This document shows positions 36,119 to 45,133 of a DNA stretch of 64,000 nt, piece by piece; positions within the stretch are counted from its first letter, which is position 1; every line of letters begins with the position of its first letter. The stretch is from positions 1 to 64,000 of the forward strand of contig CABYTF010000003.1 of NCBI GenBank assembly GCA_902521725.1, given 5' to 3'. The position numbers and the translations under genes were made by a program. Under the pieces are notes generated by a model. It saw nothing but the letters and a program-made list of their open reading frames with translations, had not been told where the DNA came from and searched no databases. Source of the DNA: an uncultured Gammaproteobacteria bacterium. Its GTDB lineage: Bacteria > Pseudomonadota > Gammaproteobacteria > GCA-002705445 > GCA-002716945.

Positions 36119-36819
36119 CTAAAATCCTTGCAAGTATTAAGAATGTTCATGAAGCTGAGATAATATCTAAATTTAATTTTGATATAGTTGACATTAAAAA
36201 TGTAAAAGATGGTGCGCTCGGTTACGTTGGAGACAGCTCTATAGAGGAAATTATTAAAATATTTAGTAATAATAAACTCAGTGTGACCGCAGGTAATGAT
36301 TCTAGTCCCCTAACAAAAAAGCAATCAAAAAGAATAGAGTTCTTAGATCGGTTGGGGATCGAATATGTAAAAATAGGAATATTTGATACTAATCTGTTGC
36401 AAGACCATTATAATTTTTTAAAATCAGTAAAGCATTTAACTATCAAAACTGTGGGAGTAATATTTGCAGACTTGATAGATAGTGAGCAAGAAATAGAGGA
36501 AATACTTAAACTAAATTATGATGGGCTGATGATTGATACAGCTTCAAAGAATAATCAATCCACACTTGATATTTTATCAACAGATACTCTGAAGTTCTTT
36601 GTAGAATCTTGTAAGGAATCTGACAAATTTTGTGGGATATCCGGCTCTCTGACATCAATTAGGCTAAAAGAAACGCTCTCTTTACAACCTAATTTTATAG
36701 GTCTGCGTGGCGCATTATGCTCTGACTCGAAGCGAGATAATATTGATCCAGTAATGTGTCAGAATATCTTAAGAAACTTTAAACTTATTAGTCAGAAAAT
36801 GTATCAAGAAGCGGTTTGA
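36115..36819 (+). CDS. mfnB: (5-formylfuran-3-yl)methyl phosphate synthase MfnB-like
   Basis: Forms the furan ring of methanofuran-type cofactors from two molecules of glyceraldehyde 3-phosphate. The 234-residue barrel starts ILASIKNVHEAEII and has the Schiff-base lysine region VDIKNVKDGALGY (about residues 24-36). DSSPL and the C-terminal GLRGALC stretch are also present. It supplies the formyl carrier of the FhcABCD complex encoded at 47-51.6 kb. The 3' end overlaps convergent pabB by 32 bp. Confidence 0.85.
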   Translation: MTKILASIKNVHEAEIISKFNFDIVDIKNVKDGALGYVGDSSIEEIIKIFSNNKLSVTAGNDSSPLTKKQSKRIEFLDRLGIEYVKIGIFDTNLLQDHYNFLKSVKHLTIKTVGVIFADLIDSEQEIEEILKLNYDGLMIDTASKNNQSTLDILSTDTLKFFVESCKESDKFCGISGSLTSIRLKETLSLQPNFIGLRGALCSDSKRDNIDPVMCQNILRNFKLISQKMYQEAV

Positions 36820-38140
36820 CTTTGGAAATTGTCTCATTATATTCACTTCTAATATCAGAGTCATTAACAATTCCCCCTCCTCCCCAGAAGTAAAGATTAT
36901 TGTCTATAGATAGCATTGATCTTATAGAAATATTAAAGTCAGTTTTTTCATCAAAACTAATATAACCGATTGATCCGCAGTAAATAGACCTATTGTTAGG
37001 CTCTAGTTCATGTATTATTTGCATGGCTCTCAACTTGGGTGCCCCAGTAATTGAACCTCCAGGGAAGGCATCTCTAATTAGATTGTAAATATCTGATTCA
37101 CTATCTATTTCTGCATGTATGGTACTAACCAAATGATGTACATTCGCAAAAGTTTCTATATCGAAAAGTTTATCAACTTTAACACTACCCTTTTTGCAAT
37201 TCATCCCTAAATCATTTCTAAGCAAGTCAACAATCATCAAGTTCTCTGCCTTGTCCTTTTCAGAAGACTCAAGGTCTTCTACATTTTTTTTATCTACATC
37301 TGGATTATCAGATCTAGGTCTAGTACCTTTAATGGGCTTAGTTTCAACAATATTGTCTTTGATTGATAAGAATCTCTCAGGAGAAAATGATAATATCTTA
37401 CCAAATGGATAATTCATGTATGCGGAGTATGGCGAAGCAAAGGATTTGTTTAAATTTTTATATAGTTCGTACTCATCTCCCTCATAACTAACAGAAAACA
37501 TTTGTGATAGATTTACCTGATAACAATCTCCTGCTCGAATATATTCTAATATTTTAAGAAGCTTCATTTCGTATAAATCATAGTTCATATTTGACTCACA
37601 TCTAGATGTTATCTGGAATGGTGTAAGACTATGCGCCAGTTTCTTCTGATAATTATTAATAATATTTTCGGTGATACTATTTTTTTCATGATATAAAAGA
37701 AATGATTTTTCTTGAACATAATCATAGATTATAGCCCAATCATATATGCCAAATGCAAAAAGTGGATGATTAAAACATTTATTTTTGTTCTTAATATTGT
37801 GTAAATGATTACCATAATCATAAGATATATAACCTATTGCTCCGCCAGAAAATGGTATTTCAGGGTTAGAATTAGATTCATACTCACTCATTATTTTTTT
37901 GAGTAATTCGAATGGACATAACTCACTTTTTTTTGGTTGTTGGTCACCATTGACTAGATATGTGTTATCGTCTGAAAAAATAATTTTTTTCTTTGGTTTT
38001 GCAGATAATATATCAAATCTCTGATCTGGGTAGTGCTTGCTATTACTGTTTAGAAAAATAGACCAATCTTCATTCTTAATACTCTCAAAAACTTGTATGG
38101 ATGGAACAGAAAAATCTAGCTGATGAAGTTTATAGCTCAT
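36788..38140 (-). CDS. pabB: Aminodeoxychorismate synthase component I PabB
   Basis: Makes aminodeoxychorismate, precursor of p-aminobenzoate, which is used for folate and for the arylamine of H4MPT. The 450 residues have the chorismate-binding fold. Motifs are GAIGYISYDYG in the N-terminal half, PIKGTRPR (the Lys marks PabB versus the Ala of anthranilate synthases), DLLRNDLG and FPGGSITGAPKLRAMQII. Its presence inside the H4MPT island, as in other methylotrophs, suggests a dedicated pABA supply. It abuts the ASKHA gene (1-bp overlap). Confidence 0.92.
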   Translation of the reverse strand: MSYKLHQLDFSVPSIQVFESIKNEDWSIFLNSNSKHYPDQRFDILSAKPKKKIIFSDDNTYLVNGDQQPKKSELCPFELLKKIMSEYESNSNPEIPFSGGAIGYISYDYGNHLHNIKNKNKCFNHPLFAFGIYDWAIIYDYVQEKSFLLYHEKNSITENIINNYQKKLAHSLTPFQITSRCESNMNYDLYEMKLLKILEYIRAGDCYQVNLSQMFSVSYEGDEYELYKNLNKSFASPYSAYMNYPFGKILSFSPERFLSIKDNIVETKPIKGTRPRSDNPDVDKKNVEDLESSEKDKAENLMIVDLLRNDLGMNCKKGSVKVDKLFDIETFANVHHLVSTIHAEIDSESDIYNLIRDAFPGGSITGAPKLRAMQIIHELEPNNRSIYCGSIGYISFDEKTDFNISIRSMLSIDNNLYFWGGGGIVNDSDIRSEYNETISKVKPLLDTFSD

Positions 38141-39180
38141 TAACTTATCCTATTTAAAACGAATGCAGGAAAAAGATTCGACAAATAATCACCATTAACT
38201 ATGGTACTGTCTAGTATATCTCTAATATCTAAATAGTCATACCTATTCTTGTTACACATATTACGAATGATTTTAGAGCCTAGTCCAAGTCCAACAACAA
38301 CAAAGTTGGAGCGTTTAAAATATTTTTCAGAGTGAAAAGATAATGTCTTATCAATCAGTTTAAATTGAATATCGTAGATTTTTAAACATAAACTATAAAT
38401 AAGATTTCTTTTAGATCTATCATAATCAAAACCAAAAGATCTGGAGACGCGTTTATATGATTGTAATAAAGAATGACTAGAGCCATCAGCTGACTTTGAG
38501 TAAATATCTCCTTTGCTCAAGTTACCTAAAATTATGTTGATATCCGACATAGAAGAAAAGCTCTCAGGGATAATGCTATAAATCTTGTTTCTAAACATTA
38601 TCTCATTGATGTGTGCATAGATTGGCGTCCTTGAGCAGCCGGTATACAAAAGTTCCTTTGTAAACATTCCATCTATATCTGAGGTCCTTCTGTTTTGAAT
38701 TTTTCCATTTTTGATTATTGAAAAGTCACATGTAGTAGATCCAAAGTCAATTAATATTGCGTCATTAATGAATTTTGATACATATAATGCAGAGGCGTAC
38801 CAGTTGTAGGACCCCACTGAATCTTGAGGAATTTTTTGCTTACTATCGAATTTAATTAAGCCATGCTTAGAGAAAATATATGAACTGTATTTAATCTTAT
38901 GTATTTGATTAAGAATATATTTCACGCCAGCTCTTCGGTTATCAAAACAATCACACATCTCTGCTGACATTGTAAAATAATTCACTAATGAAGACCCCTC
39001 TTGATGATATTCTTTACAAATACTAATAATAAGATCACTCAGTTTGGCGTAATCTCTCCAAAAATCAAAATCGATAATATCATACCAAATAACATCAGAT
39101 TCTCTAGACTCAACACAATACTTGATGTGTGCACCACCTATATCCCATCCAATCTTAATTAAATTAGTTTTAGCTGACAT
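38140..39180 (-). CDS. ASKHA-superfamily H4MPT-linked C1 pathway protein (MfnF-like)
   Basis: 346-residue protein related to hydantoinase A and other actin/Hsp70-fold enzymes. It has an N-terminal phosphate loop (IGWDIGGAHIKYCVES), a second loop ILIDFGSTTCDFSII near residue 142, and a glycine-rich VVGLGLGSKI near the C-terminus. Homologs form a family always associated with H4MPT/methanofuran clusters. The methanogen member MfnF joins the furan and glutamyl-tyramine halves of methanofuran. A comparable role in methylofuran synthesis is likely but inferred. Confidence 0.75.
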   Translation of the reverse strand: MSAKTNLIKIGWDIGGAHIKYCVESRESDVIWYDIIDFDFWRDYAKLSDLIISICKEYHQEGSSLVNYFTMSAEMCDCFDNRRAGVKYILNQIHKIKYSSYIFSKHGLIKFDSKQKIPQDSVGSYNWYASALYVSKFINDAILIDFGSTTCDFSIIKNGKIQNRRTSDIDGMFTKELLYTGCSRTPIYAHINEIMFRNKIYSIIPESFSSMSDINIILGNLSKGDIYSKSADGSSHSLLQSYKRVSRSFGFDYDRSKRNLIYSLCLKIYDIQFKLIDKTLSFHSEKYFKRSNFVVVGLGLGSKIIRNMCNKNRYDYLDIRDILDSTIVNGDYLSNLFPAFVLNRIS

Positions 39181-40073
39181 GATTTTCCTGCATAATCATT
39201 TATTTTTTTGTATTTGTAATCTAGTGGATGTTTTTTTTTACATCTCTCAATAAGAGACATAGAAGTTGTATATCTTGGATTAATCTCGATTAAAAATAAC
39301 TCTCCCTTATACTCAATGAAATCTAAACCAACAAAACCTCTGAGATTTGGAAAAACATTCAAAATATTATCAATAAAATGGAATAAATGATCTCTAAATG
39401 AGGGATAGATATTAACTAAAAGTGCCTTCAATTTAATGGAATTATTTATCTTTTGTGTTATTTGTTTATTAATCGACATTATATTATAGCTTTTGTGTGA
39501 AATGTGTAAGCTGACACTATAACTTTGCCCTGGTATGTATTTCTCTATTATTTTATCTTTTGTGTCTTTCCGATTTTCTTTGACAATTCTTGTATTAATA
39601 CATCCACAGCCAGTCCTATCTTTTTCAATGTAAAGTTGATTTCTTTTGCTAATATCAAACGAATCAGGATTAGAAATATTTTTTTTATTGCATATCTGTC
39701 TTAAAGTTAACTTGTCACTTGTTGCAAAAATTGTTTCAGTAGATGATAGATTCGTATTATTCACTGAATCAGTTATTTTTTTTAAATAAGTGTAATAAAT
39801 CATATGAGTTTCAGGACATATCGGAAGATAAAAATCATACTTATTTATAAATTTACTATCGTATAATATCTCAGTGTTATCATTTGATACTGTAATAGCG
39901 CCCTTTTTATGCCTAAACCTATGCCTGTAATCGCAAAAAAAATTTACTTTGTAATTGTATGTTTCAATCAGGGAATTAAGAATAATTTCAGCTTCAAAAA
40001 GTAGGCTATTATCAACTTTCTTTTCAATGAGGCCTCCACCTGTAATATACTCAAATATAAGAATCTTTTTCAT
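39159..40073 (-). CDS. ATP-grasp ligase (MfnD-like candidate)
   Basis: About 304 residues beginning KKILIFEYITGGGL, with a central ATP-grasp core (DRTGCGCINT loop, EKYIPGQSYSVSLHI) and the metal-binding GLDFIEYKGELFLIEINPRYT. The methanogen enzyme MfnD of this type ligates Glu to tyramine in methanofuran synthesis, so a role in the methylofuran side chain is a reasonable guess. Two consecutive ATGs (40076 and 40073) compete. A minus-strand TATAAT at 40081-40086 would place the transcript start near 40073. The start codons overlap those of the divergent HisA-like gene. Confidence 0.72.
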   Translation of the reverse strand: MKKILIFEYITGGGLIEKKVDNSLLFEAEIILNSLIETYNYKVNFFCDYRHRFRHKKGAITVSNDNTEILYDSKFINKYDFYLPICPETHMIYYTYLKKITDSVNNTNLSSTETIFATSDKLTLRQICNKKNISNPDSFDISKRNQLYIEKDRTGCGCINTRIVKENRKDTKDKIIEKYIPGQSYSVSLHISHKSYNIMSINKQITQKINNSIKLKALLVNIYPSFRDHLFHFIDNILNVFPNLRGFVGLDFIEYKGELFLIEINPRYTTSMSLIERCKKKHPLDYKYKKINDYAGKSCQLKLI

Positions 40074-40074
40074 C

Positions 40075-40752
40075 ATGAATATTATACCTGCAATTGATCT
40101 AAAAAAAGGCAAAGTTGTAAGAGCTATTCAAGGTGATAGAGCCTCATACCAACCGATAGATCTTGTTACCACGTATTCATCAAATCCTGTTGCTTTTGTC
40201 AAAGCTTTAATAATTAGATATAAACCGTCTACAATATATCTTGCTGATCTAGACTTGCTTGAAGGTGATGGTGACAATATTGATATCATTTACAAAATAG
40301 CTAATATGTTCAGGAATAAGATCTTTTGGGTAGACGTAGGTTCAAAAAAAATAAAAAAATTGAGCATCAAAAATATAACTCCTATCTTATGTAGTGAATC
40401 TTGTGAAGATATAAGGTTAATTAATTATGTTTATAAAGATCACATTCACTCATATGACTATAAAAACCGATTTCTTGGAACACAATATTTCAAAAAGTTT
40501 TACTCTTCTTACAAGAAAAAAGTTATTTTTATGAACATTTCCGATGTAGGTAGTAAAAAAGGACCTGACTTTAGATATCTACGTGGAATGCCAAAGTATT
40601 CTGATACAGAATACTATGTTGGAGGAGGTGTTAATTCTATTCTAGATTTATATAAGTTAAGTAAAATGAACATTTCAGGCGCTTTAGTCTCATCACTTTT
40701 GATGAGCAAGAAAATAAGCAATTATGTTATAAAAAAAAGAGCCAGCGAATAG
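40075..40752 (+). CDS. HisA/HisF-like barrel protein of C1 clusters
   Basis: 225-residue TIM barrel related to HisA: IIPAIDLKKGKVVRAIQGD at the N-terminus with the catalytic-type Asp, LADLDLLEGDGDN, and VGGGVNSILDL near the phosphate site. It belongs to the HisA-related group found in methanogens and H4MPT-dependent bacteria rather than to histidine synthesis; no other his genes are near. Substrate unknown. The ATG lies inside the start codons of the divergent ATP-grasp gene. The last ten codons form one arm of the fae terminator. Confidence 0.75.
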   Translation: MNIIPAIDLKKGKVVRAIQGDRASYQPIDLVTTYSSNPVAFVKALIIRYKPSTIYLADLDLLEGDGDNIDIIYKIANMFRNKIFWVDVGSKKIKKLSIKNITPILCSESCEDIRLINYVYKDHIHSYDYKNRFLGTQYFKKFYSSYKKKVIFMNISDVGSKKGPDFRYLRGMPKYSDTEYYVGGGVNSILDLYKLSKMNISGALVSSLLMSKKISNYVIKKRASE

Positions 40753-40760
40753 CTGGCTCT
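40731..40760 (-). terminator. Rho-independent terminator of fae
   Basis: Read on the minus strand, AGAGCCAGC pairs with GCTGGCTCT (nine base pairs, 40738-40760, 5-nt loop) and is followed by eight T. It lies 22 bp past the fae stop and overlaps the end of the convergent HisA-like coding sequence. Confidence 0.9.
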
Positions 40761-40781
40761 AATTGAACTAATCAAGTTTGA

Positions 40782-41294
40782 TTATTTTTCAAATGGGTGT
40801 TCTGTAGCTTTCTTAGCAACAACATCTTGTGCTTTAGGCTCACCACTTACAGCATTTTTGATAGCCATTTTTGTAGCTTCAAAATTGTAATCGTAGATAC
40901 GTTTGTTGTCATCAGCGTCCCAATGAATAAATACGCCTACACATATGAAAATATCATCAGCTTCATCAGCTGGAATTGTTCCATCTTCCACACACTCTGT
41001 TACAGCTCTTGCAACAGCTGCCTGTGCTGGACCAAACATTTGAACAGCTTGTTTAGCACCTTTAATGGTGACCTTGTTAAACATCGCTGTGCTTGGTTTA
41101 CATGGTAGGTTAGGTGAAACTACAGCTAATAAAGATGTAAAACCATCTTTGTTATTACAAAGTGTGTTACAAAATGCATCTTCTACTGCAGAACCACGTG
41201 GTCCCATTAATAAGTCGATATGTGAAATTTCGTTATCCCCACCTTCGGTTACAACTAGTGCTTCACCAACTAATACTTTGTCGACTACTGCCAT
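40782..41294 (-). CDS. fae: Formaldehyde-activating enzyme Fae
   Basis: Condenses formaldehyde with H4MPT to methylene-H4MPT, the entry step of the pathway and the main formaldehyde sink. The 170-residue length is exact for the family. [13 protein letters not shown] carries the catalytic His (His25 here). [17 protein letters not shown], the [13 protein letters not shown] helix and [14 protein letters not shown] are highly conserved. A strong Shine-Dalgarno (AAGGAGAT) and a dedicated terminator indicate high expression. No fused ribulose-monophosphate enzyme is present. Confidence 0.98.
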   Translation of the reverse strand: MAVVDKVLVGEALVVTEGGDNEISHIDLLMGPRGSAVEDAFCNTLCNNKDGFTSLLAVVSPNLPCKPSTAMFNKVTIKGAKQAVQMFGPAQAAVARAVTECVEDGTIPADEADDIFICVGVFIHWDADDNKRIYDYNFEATKMAIKNAVSGEPKAQDVVAKKATEHPFEK

Positions 41295-41336
41295 TATTAT
41301 CTCCTTTTTTTTTGTTTATTAATAAACGGACACAGA

Positions 41337-42212
41337 CTAGGCATTATCAATTCCAATGAAGTAATCGTAAATCATCATTGAAACGACTAATAGATCAGCT
41401 GTTGTCCCTGGATTAACCCGAGTCATTTTAAAATGCTTATCAAGAGACATTAGATTTTTACCCCATGACTCATGTCGAGTATCCCCGTCTAGTATTTTTA
41501 TCAAATCAGAGGCCTCTTTGCTAGTCTTTTTTGCAATTTTATGGCCATATTTGCGAGTAATATGAGAATCTGGGTACTTTTCTAGTATTTTAAGGAAACT
41601 ATACGATATTGCATATTTCGTGTCTTTTATTTCGCTCATTGAATTATGTAAAGTTGGGATTATGAAATTAAATATGTCAGTGAAATAGTTTGAATATTGT
41701 TTTGAGATTTGGTCGTAATCTGAAGATAAAGACATTATTTCATGAAGACTTATATCTGGTCTTGATCTAACGTCATGACTTTCATGTGAGCCAAGTCCGC
41801 CAGGATCAGCTAATGAAATAGCATTACACACGTCAGTTACATCTTGCAGAGATGCGTCCATGATGATAGCTTTGATAGCCTCAGAGAGTGTATATTTTTC
41901 CTCTGCTAGAAGTGATTGTATAAAGACAGAACACAAGAGAATTATCCCTAAGTTAGTATTAGTATCTACTGCTTCTTTAGTACTTTCAACGCATTTAAAT
42001 ATTCTTTGTCCTAATGATAAATTAGGTGAAGTTATCATATTCGATGTTACTTCATAACTTTTTACAAAATCATCAATGTCTGTATCAGGGTGTCCTGAAA
42101 GATAATTAACATTTCCTGGCTTGATACATTTCACATCATAAGAACACGAAATTATGTATGATGATTCAACGTTTTTTTGATCAAACTTTATTTTGGTTTC
42201 TGATATTTTCAT
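41337..42212 (-). CDS. Triphosphoribosyl-dephospho-CoA synthase-like protein (CitG/MdcB family, H4MPT-linked)
   Basis: 291-residue member of the CitG family, which adds a triphosphoribosyl group to dephospho-CoA. The signature DPGGLGSHESHDVRSRP (about residues 142-158) is clear, as are KPGNVNYLSGHPD near the N-terminus and NPGTTADLLVVSMMI at the C-terminus. There is no citrate or malonate lyase nearby. A homolog is a regular member of bacterial H4MPT clusters, where it may handle a phosphoribosyl-type intermediate; this is inference. Confidence 0.8.
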   Translation of the reverse strand: MKISETKIKFDQKNVESSYIISCSYDVKCIKPGNVNYLSGHPDTDIDDFVKSYEVTSNMITSPNLSLGQRIFKCVESTKEAVDTNTNLGIILLCSVFIQSLLAEEKYTLSEAIKAIIMDASLQDVTDVCNAISLADPGGLGSHESHDVRSRPDISLHEIMSLSSDYDQISKQYSNYFTDIFNFIIPTLHNSMSEIKDTKYAISYSFLKILEKYPDSHITRKYGHKIAKKTSKEASDLIKILDGDTRHESWGKNLMSLDKHFKMTRVNPGTTADLLVVSMMIYDYFIGIDNA

Positions 42213-42220
42213 GAAATAAA

Positions 42221-43090
42221 TTATGCAAATATGCTTGTAATATAATCAGAAATATTTGCAGACTCAACTTTCTGGAGTCCTTTCCATGCTGGGATACTAT
42301 TTACTTCGATAACGTAATATTGATGTTTATATTCAATTATATCGACACCACAAAAATCAATATTGAGTAATCTAGACGATTTTATCGCAAGGTCGATAAC
42401 ATCTTCATTTAATTTTTCTTTGATGCATTTTGCACCTTTAGAAAAATTATTTATGAAGGTCTCACCGTATCTAGTCATATAAAAATATTTAATATTATCA
42501 TTATTATTTATAACTAATACTCGATAATCATAATTAGGGCTATTGTCTAAGTACTCTTGGAAATAATAAATATTAGTCTGATTTTCAAGTTTATCTAAAT
42601 CGCTAGGTCTTTCAATTAATCTTATGTTATCACCTTGTGATCCAAATAATGGTTTATATATTAATTTAGATTTATAATTGTAATTTGAAATGAATCTAGA
42701 AGCTGCTTTTTGACCCCTCAAAACGTATGTCTCTGGACAGTTTATCTTATTTTTGTTGAGTAAGTATGATGTATATAATTTATCAACTGTAGATTCTATA
42801 GATCTTGCATTATTCACTACCCTCACATTCATTGATTCAAGTATTTTTAGGATATTCAAATAAAATACAATTTCTTCTAATGTTCCTCCAGGTATAAACC
42901 TAACAATGACATTATCGATTTTGGGTAAACGTTCACCTTGATTTTCTAAAATGGTTTCATTTCTCCCCAATACGATATTAATATCTGATATACACGCAGA
43001 GTCAACGGAATGATTTAGTTTAGTGAGAGATAACTTTAATTGTTGATAATGCCATCCTTCCTTTTCAGTAAGAATAAGTGTGCGTGTCAT
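42221..43090 (-). CDS. RimK-like ATP-grasp ligase (MptN-like candidate)
   Basis: 289-residue ATP-grasp protein of the RimK type. It has KPLFGSQGDNIRLIERP as the ATP-binding glycine loop (about residues 146-162), YFQEYLDNSPNYDYRVLVI, and the metal site FCGVDIIEYKHQYYVIEVNSIPAW. In methanogens MptN is a ligase of this family that adds glutamate to H4MPT, and bacterial H4MPT clusters carry relatives. It overlaps mch by 4 bp. Confidence 0.78.
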   Translation of the reverse strand: MTRTLILTEKEGWHYQQLKLSLTKLNHSVDSACISDINIVLGRNETILENQGERLPKIDNVIVRFIPGGTLEEIVFYLNILKILESMNVRVVNNARSIESTVDKLYTSYLLNKNKINCPETYVLRGQKAASRFISNYNYKSKLIYKPLFGSQGDNIRLIERPSDLDKLENQTNIYYFQEYLDNSPNYDYRVLVINNNDNIKYFYMTRYGETFINNFSKGAKCIKEKLNEDVIDLAIKSSRLLNIDFCGVDIIEYKHQYYVIEVNSIPAWKGLQKVESANISDYITSIFA

Positions 43091-44052
43091 TTATTAAATG
43101 AATTATCCATCAATGATAGATCGATATTTCCAGAGGTATATGATTTCCCAGTTTTTAAACTTGATACTATAACTTTTGCTGGACTAAATAACATTTTATC
43201 TATTTGGTAGAAATCATATTTATATTCTTTAAATATATCAGCAAATGGTTTCCCATAATCTTTTGAAGTCGAGCTAGGTAATCTCTTTGCTAACTCCTCA
43301 GCATCATCATTAGGAGTATCAACATAAAGATGGACAAGTCCACCATATAAAATCGCATCATTAGTTCTTCCCATGCCTATTAAAAAATCTGGTGCAGGCG
43401 GTGGTAACGGAGCAGACCCAAAACCATCAATCACTTTATCTATAGGGAACCCAAGTTCATGGACTTTATGCAATCCTACTTCAAGAACTCTGCCGACCAC
43501 TTGAGTAGTACCACATAACGATCTCGTAGGTGTAAGTATTACAGTTAGATTTTTTTCTGAAATGTCACAGTCAGTAACAATCTTGTCAATGATCTCTTGT
43601 GGGGGTTTTTGATCAACCTCTAAAACGACAACAGTTGAGAAAAATTTGTCCTCGTAGCCAATATCTTTGAATATATCCTCTTTTCCAGCAAGAGCCCTAC
43701 ATGGACCTGACCCCAGAGCAGAGAAATTATCATCATTTTGCACAAATGACAGAGACCAGCCTGCGTATTGACTTCCAAGGCATGATAAAACTGGATCTGT
43801 ACTATGGACATGTATCGAAAGAGGCCAATTTGGAGCTGAATGAGTCATAGATAAGCTGACCGAACCTAGTCCACCCATACAAATTTCAGTAATTAGTCTT
43901 CCTGCCTCAAGGCATCCCCTAGCCTTAATTCCAGCATCAATAATCTTAGCTCCACCATCAGACTCTGATATTTCCAAATTCAGTTTCTCATGAGATTCAA
44001 CAAGTTTTTCTACCAGAGGTTTTACTTGTTTATTGACGCTAATATTGTTCAT
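43087..44052 (-). CDS. mch: Methenyl-H4MPT cyclohydrolase Mch
   Basis: Hydrolyses methenyl-H4MPT to N5-formyl-H4MPT. The 321 residues match Mch throughout: the GAKIIDAGIKARGCLEAGRL block (about residues 34-53) and MGGLGSVSL. SQYAGWSLS, GSGPCRALAGKEDIF and GFGSAPLPPPAPDFL follow. Located between the RimK-like gene and a second ATP-grasp gene, with 4- and 14-bp overlaps. Confidence 0.97.
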   Translation of the reverse strand: MNNISVNKQVKPLVEKLVESHEKLNLEISESDGGAKIIDAGIKARGCLEAGRLITEICMGGLGSVSLSMTHSAPNWPLSIHVHSTDPVLSCLGSQYAGWSLSFVQNDDNFSALGSGPCRALAGKEDIFKDIGYEDKFFSTVVVLEVDQKPPQEIIDKIVTDCDISEKNLTVILTPTRSLCGTTQVVGRVLEVGLHKVHELGFPIDKVIDGFGSAPLPPPAPDFLIGMGRTNDAILYGGLVHLYVDTPNDDAEELAKRLPSSTSKDYGKPFADIFKEYKYDFYQIDKMLFSPAKVIVSSLKTGKSYTSGNIDLSLMDNSFNK

Positions 44053-45133
44053 AATCTAGCTGTGTATTATAACAGTCTATTATTTTCATAGCACTTATAA
44101 TTCTTCTTTTTATCTCCTTAAAAAGGTTATGTTGATTATTAGCTCTTATATTCAATGTCATTATTGGCATATCTTTTTTAATAGCTTGACCAATATAAGG
44201 AGTGTCGGATACATCCTCAATAGAACTAATACGCTTGTCAATTGTAAGATCATTTTTTGCATAGAGAATGATATAAGAAAAGTAGTCATTGCTTTTTATA
44301 TTTAGAGGATCACCTGGCTTCATATGATTAAACATAAGATTTTTGTATTTCCTTGTATACAATCGATAACTGCCAGATAGACGAGGATTTATATCAAGAA
44401 TTTCTATGTTGTTACTAAATATCTTAAAATCTATGCTGATATATCCGGTTAGACTATAATACTTTGTGATGGCCTTAATCCAATCTAACATGTACCTTCT
44501 GTATGGTTGCTCAAAATCAATAATCATCGCGCCTGCATGTAAAAAAGGATATCTTGTGTTATTTTCAACAATAAAAAGTTGATTAAAGCCTAATACAACT
44601 GGACCAGAATCACTTGCAACAAAGGAAATTGAGAAAGTTTTACCTGGGATAAATTTTTGAAAGTATGTGTTAGATGAAAATATATTATTTCCTACATCAA
44701 TACCACCTGAACTATTATGGCTTTTGCTTAGAGATTTATAGTTAAAAGTATCTGATATTTCTGGGATTTTAATTTTACTTTTAAGCAAGGAATTATTAAT
44801 TTTATTTAAATTACTTATGTCATCAAATTGAGTTAATGGGATGCCAAATACATCGAAGTTACTTTCTATGTACTTTTGTATATCTTTTTTTCCCTCCAAG
44901 CCAGATGCGTATACAACCTTTGTTTCTCGATCAAGAAGATTTTTATTTTTGATGTAATTTTTAAATGAATCTAATGAATTCAGATAATGCTCATCATCTG
45001 AATAAATATCTATGTGGTGTACATTTTGTACGAGCTTGCTGAGGTCATTTTTATATACTTCATGACCATTTGCAATTAAGAGAATGTCTCTATACGCTTT
45101 TTTGTGCAAACTTAAATGCATCTTCGAAATCAA
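44039..45133 (-). CDS. ATP-grasp protein of H4MPT clusters
   Basis: Up to 364 residues; an ATG 12 nt inside (45121) is an equally good start because the first shares 44 bp with mtdB. The ATP-grasp core is visible from FQKFIPGKTFSISFVAS to ITGYISIDFKIFSNNIEILDINPRLSGSY (shown as landmarks, about residues 170-265); the latter part carries the metal-binding Asp/Asn. Relatives are found beside mtdB and mch in methylotrophs with no assigned reaction. Presumably ligates an amino acid or similar in cofactor synthesis. Confidence 0.75.
   Translation of the reverse strand: MISKMHLSLHKKAYRDILLIANGHEVYKNDLSKLVQNVHHIDIYSDDEHYLNSLDSFKNYIKNKNLLDRETKVVYASGLEGKKDIQKYIESNFDVFGIPLTQFDDISNLNKINNSLLKSKIKIPEISDTFNYKSLSKSHNSSGGIDVGNNIFSSNTYFQKFIPGKTFSISFVASDSGPVVLGFNQLFIVENNTRYPFLHAGAMIIDFEQPYRRYMLDWIKAITKYYSLTGYISIDFKIFSNNIEILDINPRLSGSYRLYTRKYKNLMFNHMKPGDPLNIKSNDYFSYIILYAKNDLTIDKRISSIEDVSDTPYIGQAIKKDMPIMTLNIRANNQHNLFKEIKRRIISAMKIIDCYNTQLDYEQY

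Noticed and set aside
40075-40752. Histidine biosynthesis HisA
   Set aside because: No other his genes nearby; sequence and context match the HisA-related group of H4MPT clusters.
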